Assembly (NCBI RefSeq): GCF_024721265.1
Contig: NZ_JAMXOC010000005.1
Location: 1-64,000 of the forward strand
Direction of reading: 5' to 3'
Origin: Ohessyouella blattaphilus
GTDB taxonomy: Bacteria; Bacillota; Clostridia; Lachnospirales; Lachnospiraceae
DNA: 64,000 bases
The notes under the pieces are model-generated. The model did not search any database and had not been told where the DNA came from. It saw only the letters and a program-made list of their open reading frames with translations. Position 1 is the first letter of the stretch. The number at the start of each line of letters is the position of its first letter. Below, piece after piece: positions 49,433 to 57,675 of the stretch. Both the position numbers and the translations under genes were made by a program.

Positions 49433-49514
49433 AACTTGCTTTTTCGTGCAGAATCCCACTTCTCCAACTTGCTTTTTCGTGTAGAATCTCGTCTTGTCAA
49501 CTTGCTTTTTCGTG
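49433..49514. repeat. Three tandem 33-bp repeats
   Basis: The 16-base core AACTTGCTTTTTCGTG occurs at 49433-49448, 49466-49481 and 49499-49514, exactly 33 bp apart. The intervening 17 bases are partly conserved (AGAATC then variable). It lies in the divergent gap between the KamA-type gene and a DUF4143 ATPase gene. The period is a multiple of three, and both open minus frames give 11-residue repeats, but no ribosome site supports coding. Likely a minisatellite or binding array. Confidence 0.8.
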
Positions 49515-49534
49515 ATTTCAATGTTAAAATCACT

Positions 49535-49540
49535 TATAAT
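49535..49540 (+). promoter_or_regulatory. -10 box before the third DUF4143 ATPase
   Basis: A perfect TATAAT lies 38 nt before the ATG at 49578. No good -35 is seen; the position where it should be lies just past the last 33-bp repeat. Confidence 0.35.
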
Positions 49541-49577
49541 ATCAATGTTTTTGGTGGTTGAAGGGATGTGATTGGAA

Positions 49578-50936
49578 ATGTCTACAAAAAAAGGTACGCT
49601 AAAAAGAAAAATATACTCTCGCCTTCTTGAGTGGAAGCAAAATAGTAACGGTGAAACGGCTCTTATGATTGATGGTGCAAGGCGTGTGGGCAAGAGTTAT
49701 CTTTGTAGGGAATTTGCCACAAAAGAATACCGAAGTCATATTATTATTGATTTTGGAAATGTCTCCGGCGAAATTCTGAATATGTTTAATAATGAAAGCG
49801 ATAACCTGGATTTGTTCTTTGCAAAACTATCCGCCTATTATGGTACCGCTTTATATAATCGTGAATCCGTAATAATCTTTGACGAAGTACAACAATTTCC
49901 ACGTGCCCGTCAACTAATTAAGTACTTAGTTGAGGATGGGCGCTTTGACTATATCGAAACCGGATCGCTCATACGCCTCAAAAAGAATGTCCAAGACATT
50001 ATCATTCCTTCAGAGGAAGAACATATCGAAATGTTCCCTCTTGATTTCGAAGAGTTCCTATGGGCTTTAGGCGATGAAGTTACTGCCCCTCTAATTAAAA
50101 AGTGCTTTGACACCCTACAACCGCTCGGACATGCTTTACACCAAAAAATAATGAATGACTTCAGACAATACATGTTAGTCGGCGGCATGCCTCAATCTAT
50201 TCTCGCCTACCTATCTGAAAAAAACTTTGAAAAATCGGATATCGCTAAACGGCGAATTCTTCAACTTTATAAAGACGATGTTTCGAAATTTGCTGAAGGG
50301 TATGAAGACAAGGTCTTTGCTATTTTTGATGGAATTCCTGGGCAGCTCTCAAAAAAGGAAAAGAAATATAAACTGTCCTCACTTTCCAAGGAGGCACGTT
50401 TTAGAAGCTATGAAGACTCCTTCATTTGGCTAAACGAGGCGATGATTATTAACACCTGTTATAATGCCACCGATCCGAGTATCGGATTGGCTTTAAGTTC
50501 TGATCACACCACTCAAAAATGTTATATGGGTGACACGGGTCTTCTTATCACTCAAACTTTTATGGATAAACCATATGCCGAGAATGAACTCTATAAGGCA
50601 ATACTCTTTGATCGGTTAAGCATCAATGAAGGGATGATTATGGAGAATGTGGTTGCCCAAATGTTGCGCCGCAATGGTCACCGTCTATATTTTTACTCAA
50701 GAAACGATGCCACAAATAGGGCCAACCATATGGAAATAGATTTTCTAATAACTGCTGGTAACAAGATTTCCCCCATTGAAGTTAAATCCGGAAATTATAG
50801 ATTCCATTCATCACTAGATAAATTTAAGCAAAAGTTTTCAAAAAAGCTAGCTAACTCCTATATTCTCTATCCAAAAGACGTAATGATAAAAGACGATATT
50901 ATTCATCTGCCACTATATATGGCAATGTTTTTATGA
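49578..50936 (+). CDS. AAA ATPase with DUF4143 domain (third copy)
   Basis: A 452-residue AAA_14-DUF4143 protein with Walker A GARRVGKS (33-40), Walker B VIIFDEVQQF near 100, EMFPLDFEEFLWALGDE in the lid region, and a C-terminal HMEIDFLI...ISPIEVKSG nuclease-like motif. Function is unknown. ATG at 49578 is used; a TTG codon lies 6 nt upstream. It converges on a broken relative that begins just after its stop. Confidence 0.83.
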   Translation: MSTKKGTLKRKIYSRLLEWKQNSNGETALMIDGARRVGKSYLCREFATKEYRSHIIIDFGNVSGEILNMFNNESDNLDLFFAKLSAYYGTALYNRESVIIFDEVQQFPRARQLIKYLVEDGRFDYIETGSLIRLKKNVQDIIIPSEEEHIEMFPLDFEEFLWALGDEVTAPLIKKCFDTLQPLGHALHQKIMNDFRQYMLVGGMPQSILAYLSEKNFEKSDIAKRRILQLYKDDVSKFAEGYEDKVFAIFDGIPGQLSKKEKKYKLSSLSKEARFRSYEDSFIWLNEAMIINTCYNATDPSIGLALSSDHTTQKCYMGDTGLLITQTFMDKPYAENELYKAILFDRLSINEGMIMENVVAQMLRRNGHRLYFYSRNDATNRANHMEIDFLITAGNKISPIEVKSGNYRFHSSLDKFKQKFSKKLANSYILYPKDVMIKDDIIHLPLYMAMFL

Positions 50937-51164
50937 TTTCCACTGCCCAAAGTGGCAGATTTAAACCCAATCCTCTTGCTTATAATCAGCCATTGATGCA
51001 CGAATAGCCATCTTTGGATGGTACTTTTCACAGAAAGCTTTCAAGCTTTTCGCCTGTAAGTTGGTCTCTGCCTTAACTTCAATAGGGATAACTTCTCTTC
51101 CTATGCTAATCAGAAAATCTATCTCGGCACTGCCTCTATCATTGGTCCAATAATATGTACTCAC
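50935..51164 (-). pseudogene. Relic of a fourth DUF4143 ATPase (C-terminal end, frameshifted)
   Basis: Only the last part of a DUF4143 protein remains: YYWTNDRGSAEIDFLIS, VIPIEVKAETN, and ADYKQEDWV followed by a stop. Moving the frame by one base restores LNLPLWAVEI, the usual end of this family, so a one-base deletion after TGG GT near 50965 broke it. An in-frame stop a few codons upstream of 51164 shows that the 5' part is gone. The complementary tails of this relic and the neighbouring intact gene form an inverted repeat (ATCTGCCACT / AGTGGCAGAT). Confidence 0.8.
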
Positions 51165-51188
51165 ACTCTTAATTGTTTTTAACTACAT

Positions 51189-51219
51189 AAAAAGAGAGTG
51201 GGTATTTACCACCACTCTC
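51189..51219 (-). terminator. Terminator after the second toxin-antitoxin pair
   Basis: GAGAGTGG (51194-51201) pairs with CCACTCTC (51212-51219). A T-run follows on the minus strand. It lies about 115 nt after the toxin stop. Confidence 0.6.
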
Positions 51220-51332
51220 CTAGAAACTAACGGCGCAAGCCTTAGTAACAAATAATTATATTCAATTACAAATACCAACTCCAAGTAACATAAATCTTCT
51301 ATCTATCTTCTAAATCAAATTATAATGTATGC

Positions 51333-51653
51333 TTACCCCGCAGGGAGCATAATAAACTGATACTCTCTTCTGTAATCAACGACAGCATATATCGTAACCT
51401 CCCCCTCTGCTTTATTGAATTTATAGAAAACAAGGTGCTTTTCGACTACCAATACGCGATATCCTTGTTTTTTAATTGTCTGGTTTCTCGGCACACTGCC
51501 TGCCTCAGGGAATACTATTAACTGTTCAATTGACTTTTCCATCTTCCCTATGTACTTCAAAGCCACTTCATTGCTTCCCGATTCCTCCGCGATATATAGG
51601 GCTAACTCCCGCATTTGCGAATCTGCTTTTTCTGTTATATTGACCCTATACAT
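51333..51653 (-). CDS. RelE/ParE-family toxin (second pair)
   Basis: A 106-residue RelE/ParE toxin with MYRVNITEKADSQMRELALYI at the start (cited in part), a middle helix pair, and GYRVLVVEKHLVFYKF...AVVDYRREY at the end. The ATG at 51653 lies inside the last codons of the antitoxin gene, and another ATG 12 nt earlier is possible. It has a different sequence from the other two toxins, so this is not a recent copy. Confidence 0.8.
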   Translation of the reverse strand: MYRVNITEKADSQMRELALYIAEESGSNEVALKYIGKMEKSIEQLIVFPEAGSVPRNQTIKKQGYRVLVVEKHLVFYKFNKAEGEVTIYAVVDYRREYQFIMLPAG

Positions 51654-51924
51654 TCTCTTCACCATTTAGCATGCTTCTTAATGAGGCAAAGGTATTATCT
51701 ATTGGCATCACTCGACCATTTCTCACATCATCTTCGGCCTCTGCCAATGTTCTGTATAGTTCTAATTCCGCCTCCATCTGCTTATATGTTTGAAGCGCCA
51801 TAATGGCGGTATCACCGCGACCATTTACCGTAATAATCACCGGTTCCTTACTTTCTTTACACTGTCTAGATATATCGTTATAATGATTTCGCAAATCTGA
51901 TGATGGTCTAATGTCTGCTTGCAT
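51646..51924 (-). CDS. Phd/YefM-family antitoxin (second pair)
   Basis: A 92-residue Phd/YefM antitoxin: IRPSSDLRNHYNDIS, EPVIITVNGRGDTAIMALQTYKQM, and an acidic tail. The ATG at 51924 has GAGGTG 6 nt before it. It likely autoregulates with its toxin. It shares the SSDLRN-YN-IS N-terminus with the antitoxin at 52128. Confidence 0.83.
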   Translation of the reverse strand: MQADIRPSSDLRNHYNDISRQCKESKEPVIITVNGRGDTAIMALQTYKQMEAELELYRTLAEAEDDVRNGRVMPIDNTFASLRSMLNGEENV

Positions 51925-52075
51925 AACAAACACCTCGCTTTCTTTTATAGTCATATTTTATCATAATTTGACTACTTGCTCAAGCGCTGGTTCCTCTAAG
52001 TTGCAACTTTTCGGTGATTTCGAAAAAAAGTTTTATTGTAGGTCAAACTGTATTCTCAATATTTCTTCCTTACCC

Positions 52076-52104
52076 TTGACCATATAAAGAAATTTATGTA
52101 TAAT
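52076..52104 (+). promoter_or_regulatory. Promoter of the third toxin-antitoxin pair
   Basis: TTGACC (52076-52081), 17-nt spacer, TATAAT (52099-52104), 23 nt before the antitoxin ATG. It is one of the best promoter matches in the window. Confidence 0.75.
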
Positions 52105-52127
52105 TTTTGTATAAAGGAGGTGTTATC

Positions 52128-52391
52128 ATGCCAACAATTCGTTCAAGCGCAGATTTACGCAATAGATACAATGAAATCTCTACTTTTTGCCACGATTCTT
52201 CCGAACCAGTTTTCATCACCAAAAACGGTAAAGGAGACCTTGCCGTTATGAGCATTGAGGCTTATGAACAACTGGTCGGACGCCATGAATTATATGGACT
52301 GATACAGGAAGGACTTTCCGATGTAGCAGAAGGAAAGACCCGCCCATTCTCCGAAGCGATGTCTGATTTAAGGAGCCGGCGTAAACGATGA
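52128..52391 (+). CDS. Phd/YefM-family antitoxin (third pair)
   Basis: An 87-residue antitoxin with IRSSADLRNRYNEIS and PVFITKNGKGDLAVMSIEAYEQL. The ATG at 52128 has AAAGGAGG about 7 nt before it. It overlaps the toxin gene by 4 nt (ATGA). The strong promoter just upstream is the likely site of autorepression. Confidence 0.87.
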   Translation: MPTIRSSADLRNRYNEISTFCHDSSEPVFITKNGKGDLAVMSIEAYEQLVGRHELYGLIQEGLSDVAEGKTRPFSEAMSDLRSRRKR

Positions 52392-52717
52392 ACTATTATA
52401 TTCATATCACAGCGGCTGCCGAAAGAGACATGGAGCGTTCAGCAGATTATATTGAATTTGTCCTGAAGAATCCCCAGGCTGCTGATAATTTGCTGGATGA
52501 GGCGGAACGCCAGATTAATGCCCTGACACAGTTCCCAGAGAAGTTCGCTCTAGTAGATGATAAACTACTTGCTTCATGGGGTATTCGCTTTACAAAGGTA
52601 GACAATTATCTTGCTTTTTATATTATTGCGGAAGAAGAACAGCAAATTTATGTTATAAGATTCTTATATGGTAAGAGTAATTGGGCTTCTATCCTGAAAA
52701 TCTCCCGGAAGGTATAA
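52388..52717 (+). CDS. RelE/ParE-family toxin (third pair)
   Basis: A 109-residue RelE/ParE toxin: YYIHITAAAERDMERSADYI at the N-terminus, then NPQAADNLLDEAERQINAL and VDNYLAFYIIAEEEQQIYVIRFLYG (cited in part) with the conserved YGKSNW end. A 28-bp exact copy of its start region is found at 62886-62913. Confidence 0.87.
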   Translation: MNYYIHITAAAERDMERSADYIEFVLKNPQAADNLLDEAERQINALTQFPEKFALVDDKLLASWGIRFTKVDNYLAFYIIAEEEQQIYVIRFLYGKSNWASILKISRKV

Positions 52718-52776
52718 CTCTCCCGTGTGCAGTCTTGCTTTCATACTCATAATGCATTACTCCTTTCATCATGTTC

Positions 52777-54456
52777 TCAACTACCGAAGGCGAAGACGAC
52801 TGCCTCATAAGGCCTCAAGGTCATTTCTTTTTTACATTCTTCAGCTAAATAATTTGAAATCATAATTTTGCCACTCTCAATAGCAAACTCTTCTGGTATG
52901 GTAAATGCCGTCGCTTCTTTTGAATAATTACATAAAACTAAAATTCTTTTCTCATCAAGTTCTCTCTTAAAGGCAAAAATCTTCTCATCTGCACGGCTAA
53001 TTGCTGTGAAATGACCATATACAATAACTTCATTTTCTTTTCTAAGCCGAATTAGCTTTTTATAATATTGAAAGACCGAGTCCCGTTCTTTCATCTGACG
53101 CTCTACATTGATTCTACTGTAGTTTGAATTTAAATTAATCCATGGCGTACCTTCTGTAAACCCCCCATTTTTTTTATTATTCCACTGCATAGGTGTCCGG
53201 GCATTATCTCTACTACGAAGCTTTAGGCATTCCATCATTTCTTCTGGTTCCATCCGTTTTGCTCCAGTTAATTCTTCATAATACTGCAAGCTTTCTATGT
53301 CTCTATACATGGTGAGGTCTTCAAAGTAAGCATTGGTCATACCGATTTCTTCTCCCTGATAGATGTAGGGCGTTCCTTGCATCATATGAATACAGGTCGC
53401 TAGCATTTTCGCCGATATCTCCCTGTACTCCTCACTGTCATCGCCAAACCTTGAAACACTTCTGGGTTGATCATGATTTCCTAGATAAAGGCTATTCCAG
53501 GCCTTCCCTTGAAGCTCTTCTTGCCATTTTATCATGATTTTTTTATATTCTCTAAAATCATAGCGATTAGTGGTCCATTTACCATAAGGACCATCCCCAA
53601 TACTTACATGCTCAAACTGAAATACCATATTTAATTCATTAGCATCTTCTCCAGCATACTTTTTCGCCTCTTCAATAGTGACACCAGCGGTTTCGCCAAC
53701 CGTCATAATATCATGCCTCGCCAACACTTCTCTATTCATTTCCTGCAGATATTCGTGAATGCGAGGACCATTCATATAATAAGGTGAGCCATCTCCATAA
53801 AGTCCTCCATATTCTTTTCCCTCTGGGAAGCTTTGATCCTTTGAAATCATGCTGATTACATCCATACGGAACCCATCAATTCCCTTTTCACACCACCAAT
53901 TCATCATTTCATAAATATCATTTCGAACGGCTTCATTCTCCCAGTTAAGATCCGGTTGCTTTTTGGAAAAACAATGCAGATAGTACATGCCCGTTCGGTT
54001 ATCATATTCCCAAGCTGAACCGCCAAATGTGGCGCCCCAGTTATTTGGCTCTTTCCCGGCTTTCGGATATCTCCATATGTAATAATCACGATAGGGATTC
54101 TCTTTTGATTTTTTACTTTCCACAAACCATGAGTGTTCATCCGATGTATGATTGACCACCAAATCCATCAGAATCTTTAGACCTTTCTCATGCGCTTTCT
54201 CGATTAATTCATTAAAATCTGCCATCGTTCCATAGTCACCAAGGATTTTACGGTAATCAGAGATGTCATATCCATTATCATCTAAAGGAGATTCAAAAAC
54301 CGGCGAAAGCCATAATACATTTACACCTAGCTCTTTCAAGTAATCTAGTTTTTCAATAATGCCTTTAATATCTCCTATACCATCACCATTGCTATCTTTA
54401 AAGCTTCTGGGATAGATTTGATATACAATACTTTCTTTCCACCAATTTCGTTTCAT
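52777..54456 (-). CDS. GH13 alpha-glucosidase (oligo-1,6-glucosidase type)
   Basis: A 559-residue cytosolic alpha-amylase-family hydrolase. It has the N-terminal WWKESIVYQIYPRSFKDSNG, DLVVNHTSDEHSWF (region I), GFRMDVISMISKD with the nucleophile Asp (region II), TVGETAG with the acid Glu (region III), and LGNHDQPRSVSRFG (region IV). It should cleave isomaltose-, maltose- or sucrose-type oligosaccharides brought in by the ABC importer encoded upstream. The ATG at 54456 has GGAGG 5 nt before it, 24 nt after the permease stop. Trehalose-6-phosphate hydrolase is less likely because the transporter is ABC rather than PTS. Confidence 0.9.
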   Translation of the reverse strand: MKRNWWKESIVYQIYPRSFKDSNGDGIGDIKGIIEKLDYLKELGVNVLWLSPVFESPLDDNGYDISDYRKILGDYGTMADFNELIEKAHEKGLKILMDLVVNHTSDEHSWFVESKKSKENPYRDYYIWRYPKAGKEPNNWGATFGGSAWEYDNRTGMYYLHCFSKKQPDLNWENEAVRNDIYEMMNWWCEKGIDGFRMDVISMISKDQSFPEGKEYGGLYGDGSPYYMNGPRIHEYLQEMNREVLARHDIMTVGETAGVTIEEAKKYAGEDANELNMVFQFEHVSIGDGPYGKWTTNRYDFREYKKIMIKWQEELQGKAWNSLYLGNHDQPRSVSRFGDDSEEYREISAKMLATCIHMMQGTPYIYQGEEIGMTNAYFEDLTMYRDIESLQYYEELTGAKRMEPEEMMECLKLRSRDNARTPMQWNNKKNGGFTEGTPWINLNSNYSRINVERQMKERDSVFQYYKKLIRLRKENEVIVYGHFTAISRADEKIFAFKRELDEKRILVLCNYSKEATAFTIPEEFAIESGKIMISNYLAEECKKEMTLRPYEAVVFAFGS

Positions 54457-54480
54457 TTTAACCTCCAGACATTTCAAAAT

Positions 54481-55317
54481 TTATTTTACAGCTCCTGCTA
54501 CTACCCCATTCATAATCCATCTTTGACAGAATACATAAATGATTAATACGGGCGCCAATACAAGCAAGTAGGATGCAAAAGCGTGATTATAATCCACCGA
54601 AAACTGCGTCTTAAATACATATTGTGCAAGTTGTAATGTTTGTTGACTAGGTTCACTTAATAACACTAATGGCATTGTAAAATCATTCCAAGTCCACATA
54701 AAAGAGAGAATTGCCACTGTTGCTGTGGTTGGCTTTAGGGTTGGGAAGATAACATACCAAAACGTTTGAACCGGGTTGGCTCCATCTATCTTTGCCGCTT
54801 CATCTAGGGCCTCAGGTATATTTCGAATCGCACCACTATAGAGAAATGTATTCATTGGCATGCCAAAAACAACATAAAGAAACGTAATTCCAACCACATT
54901 GTCTAAATGAAAGGTATTTGCTTGAACCACTAATGGAAGCATTAATACGCTAAAGGGAATAAACATCGCACTCACAAAATAGTAGTAAACAATTGTAAAA
55001 AACTTGCTTTTCTTTCGGTTTCTAGTAATTGCATAGGCGACGAACGAATTTGTCATCAACGTAAATACCAGATTTACAATAGTTATAAAAGCAGTGTTAC
55101 GAAATTTAACCGGGAAATCCGTCATCTCCCATGCTTCTATAAAATTTCTAAGACGCAGCGTCTTAGGAAGGGCTAACACGTTATGCATATCTCCCGGATC
55201 ACGGATTGCAATCATAACCGTCATGTATAAAGGTAGTAATATCACAAACAAGATCCCCATAATGAGCAATATCGTAACAATCCAATTATATTTTTCTTTC
55301 ACTTTCTTTTTTTTCAT
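54481..55317 (-). CDS. carbohydrate ABC transporter permease (MalG type)
   Basis: A 278-residue permease with six transmembrane segments. It has the EAA loop EALDEAAKIDGANPVQTFWYVIFP (cited in part, near 188) that contacts the ATPase. It starts 4 nt inside the end of the MalF-type gene. No ATPase gene is in the operon, so a shared MsmX-like ATPase encoded elsewhere is expected, as is common in Firmicutes. Confidence 0.9.
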   Translation of the reverse strand: MKKKKVKEKYNWIVTILLIMGILFVILLPLYMTVMIAIRDPGDMHNVLALPKTLRLRNFIEAWEMTDFPVKFRNTAFITIVNLVFTLMTNSFVAYAITRNRKKSKFFTIVYYYFVSAMFIPFSVLMLPLVVQANTFHLDNVVGITFLYVVFGMPMNTFLYSGAIRNIPEALDEAAKIDGANPVQTFWYVIFPTLKPTTATVAILSFMWTWNDFTMPLVLLSEPSQQTLQLAQYVFKTQFSVDYNHAFASYLLVLAPVLIIYVFCQRWIMNGVVAGAVK

Positions 55318-56201
55318 CGGAGTTTATCCTCCCTTTTTTCAAGAACTTTCAACTGGAAGAAAGCAATTAATACCACTATAATAAAGAGAACAACGGCATT
55401 GGCAGACTGATACGCAAACTGTCCGCCGCCAAAGCCCTTCTTGTATATCAAAACCGCAATGGATGTTGTTGTCGTTCCCGGTCCTCCATTTGTCATGGCC
55501 ATAATTTGATCATATACCATCAAGTAATTTTTTGCCGACAGTACCATGTTGATGGTAAAAGATGGGGCAAGCAAGGGGAAGGTGATTTTCCAAAAACGCT
55601 TTATTCCAGCGGCTCCGTCAAGGCTTGCAGCTTCGTATACATCCGTGTCAATTGACTGAAGACCTGCTAAATAAATCAACGTATTAAAAGCACATCCAAT
55701 CCAAACAGACACCACAATAATTCCCCACATTGCCCGGTTAGTTCCCAATACGTTTACGGATAATTCCTGAATTCCAAGAGCCTTACCGGCTCCAGGAATT
55801 AAATTAGCAAAAATATAGTTAAAGATAAACCCGACAATTAGTGTTCCTAGCATATACGGCAAAAAATAAAACGCTTTGATTGTATTCTTAAACTTTATCT
55901 TTGCGTTTAAGGCGCATGCAAGAATCAGACTGATGGTATTTACTAATATTGTCGTGATAACAGAAAATCGAATTGTAAAGCTGTACGCATTTACAATATC
56001 TCTATCTGTAAGCAAATGTACATAATTTCGTAGACCTACGAAGTTCCACTCGCCATATCCTCTCCAATCAGTAAAGCTATAAAATACGCCTCTTAAAAAT
56101 GGAATGGTATGAAACAGGAAAAATAAGATCCCCATCGCACATACTGCGATATAGCACGTTGGATGCACCTTTGTATTTTTTCTGAAGTTCTTTTTTCTCA
56201 T
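55314..56201 (-). CDS. carbohydrate ABC transporter permease (MalF type)
   Basis: A 295-residue permease with six transmembrane segments and the EAA motif YEAASLDGAAGIKRFWKITF near 215. A basic cytoplasmic N-terminus precedes the first helix. It lies 22 nt after the binding-protein gene and pairs with the MalG-type permease. Confidence 0.9.
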   Translation of the reverse strand: MRKKNFRKNTKVHPTCYIAVCAMGILFFLFHTIPFLRGVFYSFTDWRGYGEWNFVGLRNYVHLLTDRDIVNAYSFTIRFSVITTILVNTISLILACALNAKIKFKNTIKAFYFLPYMLGTLIVGFIFNYIFANLIPGAGKALGIQELSVNVLGTNRAMWGIIVVSVWIGCAFNTLIYLAGLQSIDTDVYEAASLDGAAGIKRFWKITFPLLAPSFTINMVLSAKNYLMVYDQIMAMTNGGPGTTTTSIAVLIYKKGFGGGQFAYQSANAVVLFIIVVLIAFFQLKVLEKREDKLR

Positions 56202-56223
56202 CTCTTATCCCTTCATTTACTTA

Positions 56224-57477
56224 CTATTCGACATTTGCCACATCATATTTCTCATCACATTGCTCTAACAGAGTTCGAATATTTTCTTTGTCGTCCATAC
56301 CATTTACATAATTCAAAGAGAATTCCGACAAAAGAGAAGAAAGGTCAAAACCTGATGGGTAATAATGATCCGGGAAATTCGCAACCTTTCCATTCGTTAA
56401 GTCCTCTAGAATCCCATTTACCGATGGATCTTGTTGTTCAACTCCTTCAATTGGCGAAAACGCAAATTGATCATCAATATATCTTTGAGCGTTTTCTGGT
56501 TTTAGCATAAATTCAACAAACGCCTCAGCCACTTCCTTATTCTCACTGGAAGTAGAAATAGCTAACAGTACATCCACACCTGACGTAACATAATTTTTAG
56601 ACTCATCACTTGCCGCCGGAAAAGCAAACATATCCACTCTGAAATCCTGATTTGCATTGTGGAACTGATTAATTGCCCAGTTTCCATTTATCATCATCAC
56701 CCCTCGTCCATTTGCAAAGGCTTTATTTCCGTCGTCATAGGTCATTCCCATAAAATCATCCTGTGCATAATCTAAAATAGTCAAATACTTTTCTGCAATC
56801 TCTTTATGCGTATCTACAAATGTAGTTTTTCCCGCTTTGCGATCGTCTGTAAAACCCTCTGGCTGAAGATCCGGGGCCATACTATTCCAAGACGGAAGTA
56901 CCGTCCACGTATCCTTATAGGTTAGCAATAACGGCTCTTCTCCTGCGGCCTCTATTGTCTCCATTGTTGTCAAAAACGCCTCCCATGTAGTCGGAATCGT
57001 TAATCCTAATTGTTCAAATTTATCCACGTTATAAAGTATTCCCGATGCATTCGTTGCATAAGGTATGCCATACGCCTTTTCCTCTTTCTCTTTATTAATA
57101 TCATAAACCATCTGTAAATAAGCGTCCTGAATCGTATTCACATACGCCTTGTCCGATAAGTCCTCTAAAAGACCAGCGCTTTGTAATTCCGTGTACATAT
57201 TATTTCCACCAATTGCCAAAATATCTGGCATATCGTTTTTGGCCATCCGAGTTTTTAGCACCGTTTCCGCATCCGCTGGCGCAACCACCTTAATCTTAAC
57301 CTCTTCTTGGGTCTCATTGAATTCGTCTACTAAAGACTGCATAATCGCATTATTTTCAGCCTTATTCAAAAATAATTCAAGCTCTTTTCCTTTTGATTCG
57401 CCGTTTCCACCACAACCCGTTAGCAGACCTAACACCATCGAACTAACTAGTAATAAACTAACAATCTTCTTTTTCAT
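56224..57477 (-). CDS. extracellular sugar-binding lipoprotein of the ABC importer
   Basis: A 417-residue solute-binding protein of the family 1 type. The signal peptide ends in a lipobox (LGLLTGC), so it is a lipoprotein. Mature marks are ELELFLNKAENNAIMQSLVD, DMPDILAIGG, GIPYATNASGILYN, and GRGVMMINGNWAINQF. With the downstream GH13 enzyme, an alpha-glucoside or isomalto-oligosaccharide is the likely ligand. Confidence 0.9.
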   Translation of the reverse strand: MKKKIVSLLLVSSMVLGLLTGCGGNGESKGKELELFLNKAENNAIMQSLVDEFNETQEEVKIKVVAPADAETVLKTRMAKNDMPDILAIGGNNMYTELQSAGLLEDLSDKAYVNTIQDAYLQMVYDINKEKEEKAYGIPYATNASGILYNVDKFEQLGLTIPTTWEAFLTTMETIEAAGEEPLLLTYKDTWTVLPSWNSMAPDLQPEGFTDDRKAGKTTFVDTHKEIAEKYLTILDYAQDDFMGMTYDDGNKAFANGRGVMMINGNWAINQFHNANQDFRVDMFAFPAASDESKNYVTSGVDVLLAISTSSENKEVAEAFVEFMLKPENAQRYIDDQFAFSPIEGVEQQDPSVNGILEDLTNGKVANFPDHYYPSGFDLSSLLSEFSLNYVNGMDDKENIRTLLEQCDEKYDVANVE

Positions 57478-57518
57478 ACTCTTGCACTCCTTTTCTATTC
57501 TTACACTTACATCTATGT

Positions 57519-57533
57519 AGTGTGGCCAACACT
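57519..57533 (-). promoter_or_regulatory. Candidate LacI-type operator before the sugar ABC operon
   Basis: AGTGT-GGCCA-ACACT is an inverted repeat, about 45 bp before the binding-protein start. It overlaps a TTGGCC hexamer that could be a -35 box. The LacI-family gene lies just upstream. A second repeat, GTTTC-ATGA-GAAAC, is at 57579-57592. The assignment is by position only. Confidence 0.35.
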
Positions 57534-57643
57534 CTTCACGCCCTAATCATACTTCCAGAACCCTCTATTTCACAATAGGTTTCATGAGAAACTACTTTTT
57601 GTCACAAAAAACTTCTTGTCACTTTGTTGAAATTAAACAAAAT

Positions 57644-57675
57644 AGGAAGAACACCTCTTAAAAAGTGTTCTTCCT
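57644..57675 (-). terminator. Terminator overlapping the end of the LacI gene
   Basis: AGGAAGAACAC (57644-57654) pairs with GTGTTCTTCCT (57665-57675). The stop codon lies in the loop, and a T-rich stretch follows on the minus strand. Confidence 0.8.

Noticed and set aside
49433-49514. CRISPR array
   Set aside because: The repeat unit is only 16 bases with partly conserved 17-base spacers and three copies; there are no cas genes.
49345-49693. Small proteins with 11-residue repeats (KSKL or TKKQV types) on the minus strand
   Set aside because: They arise from the 33-bp DNA repeat read in two frames at once; no ribosome site or family match supports translation.
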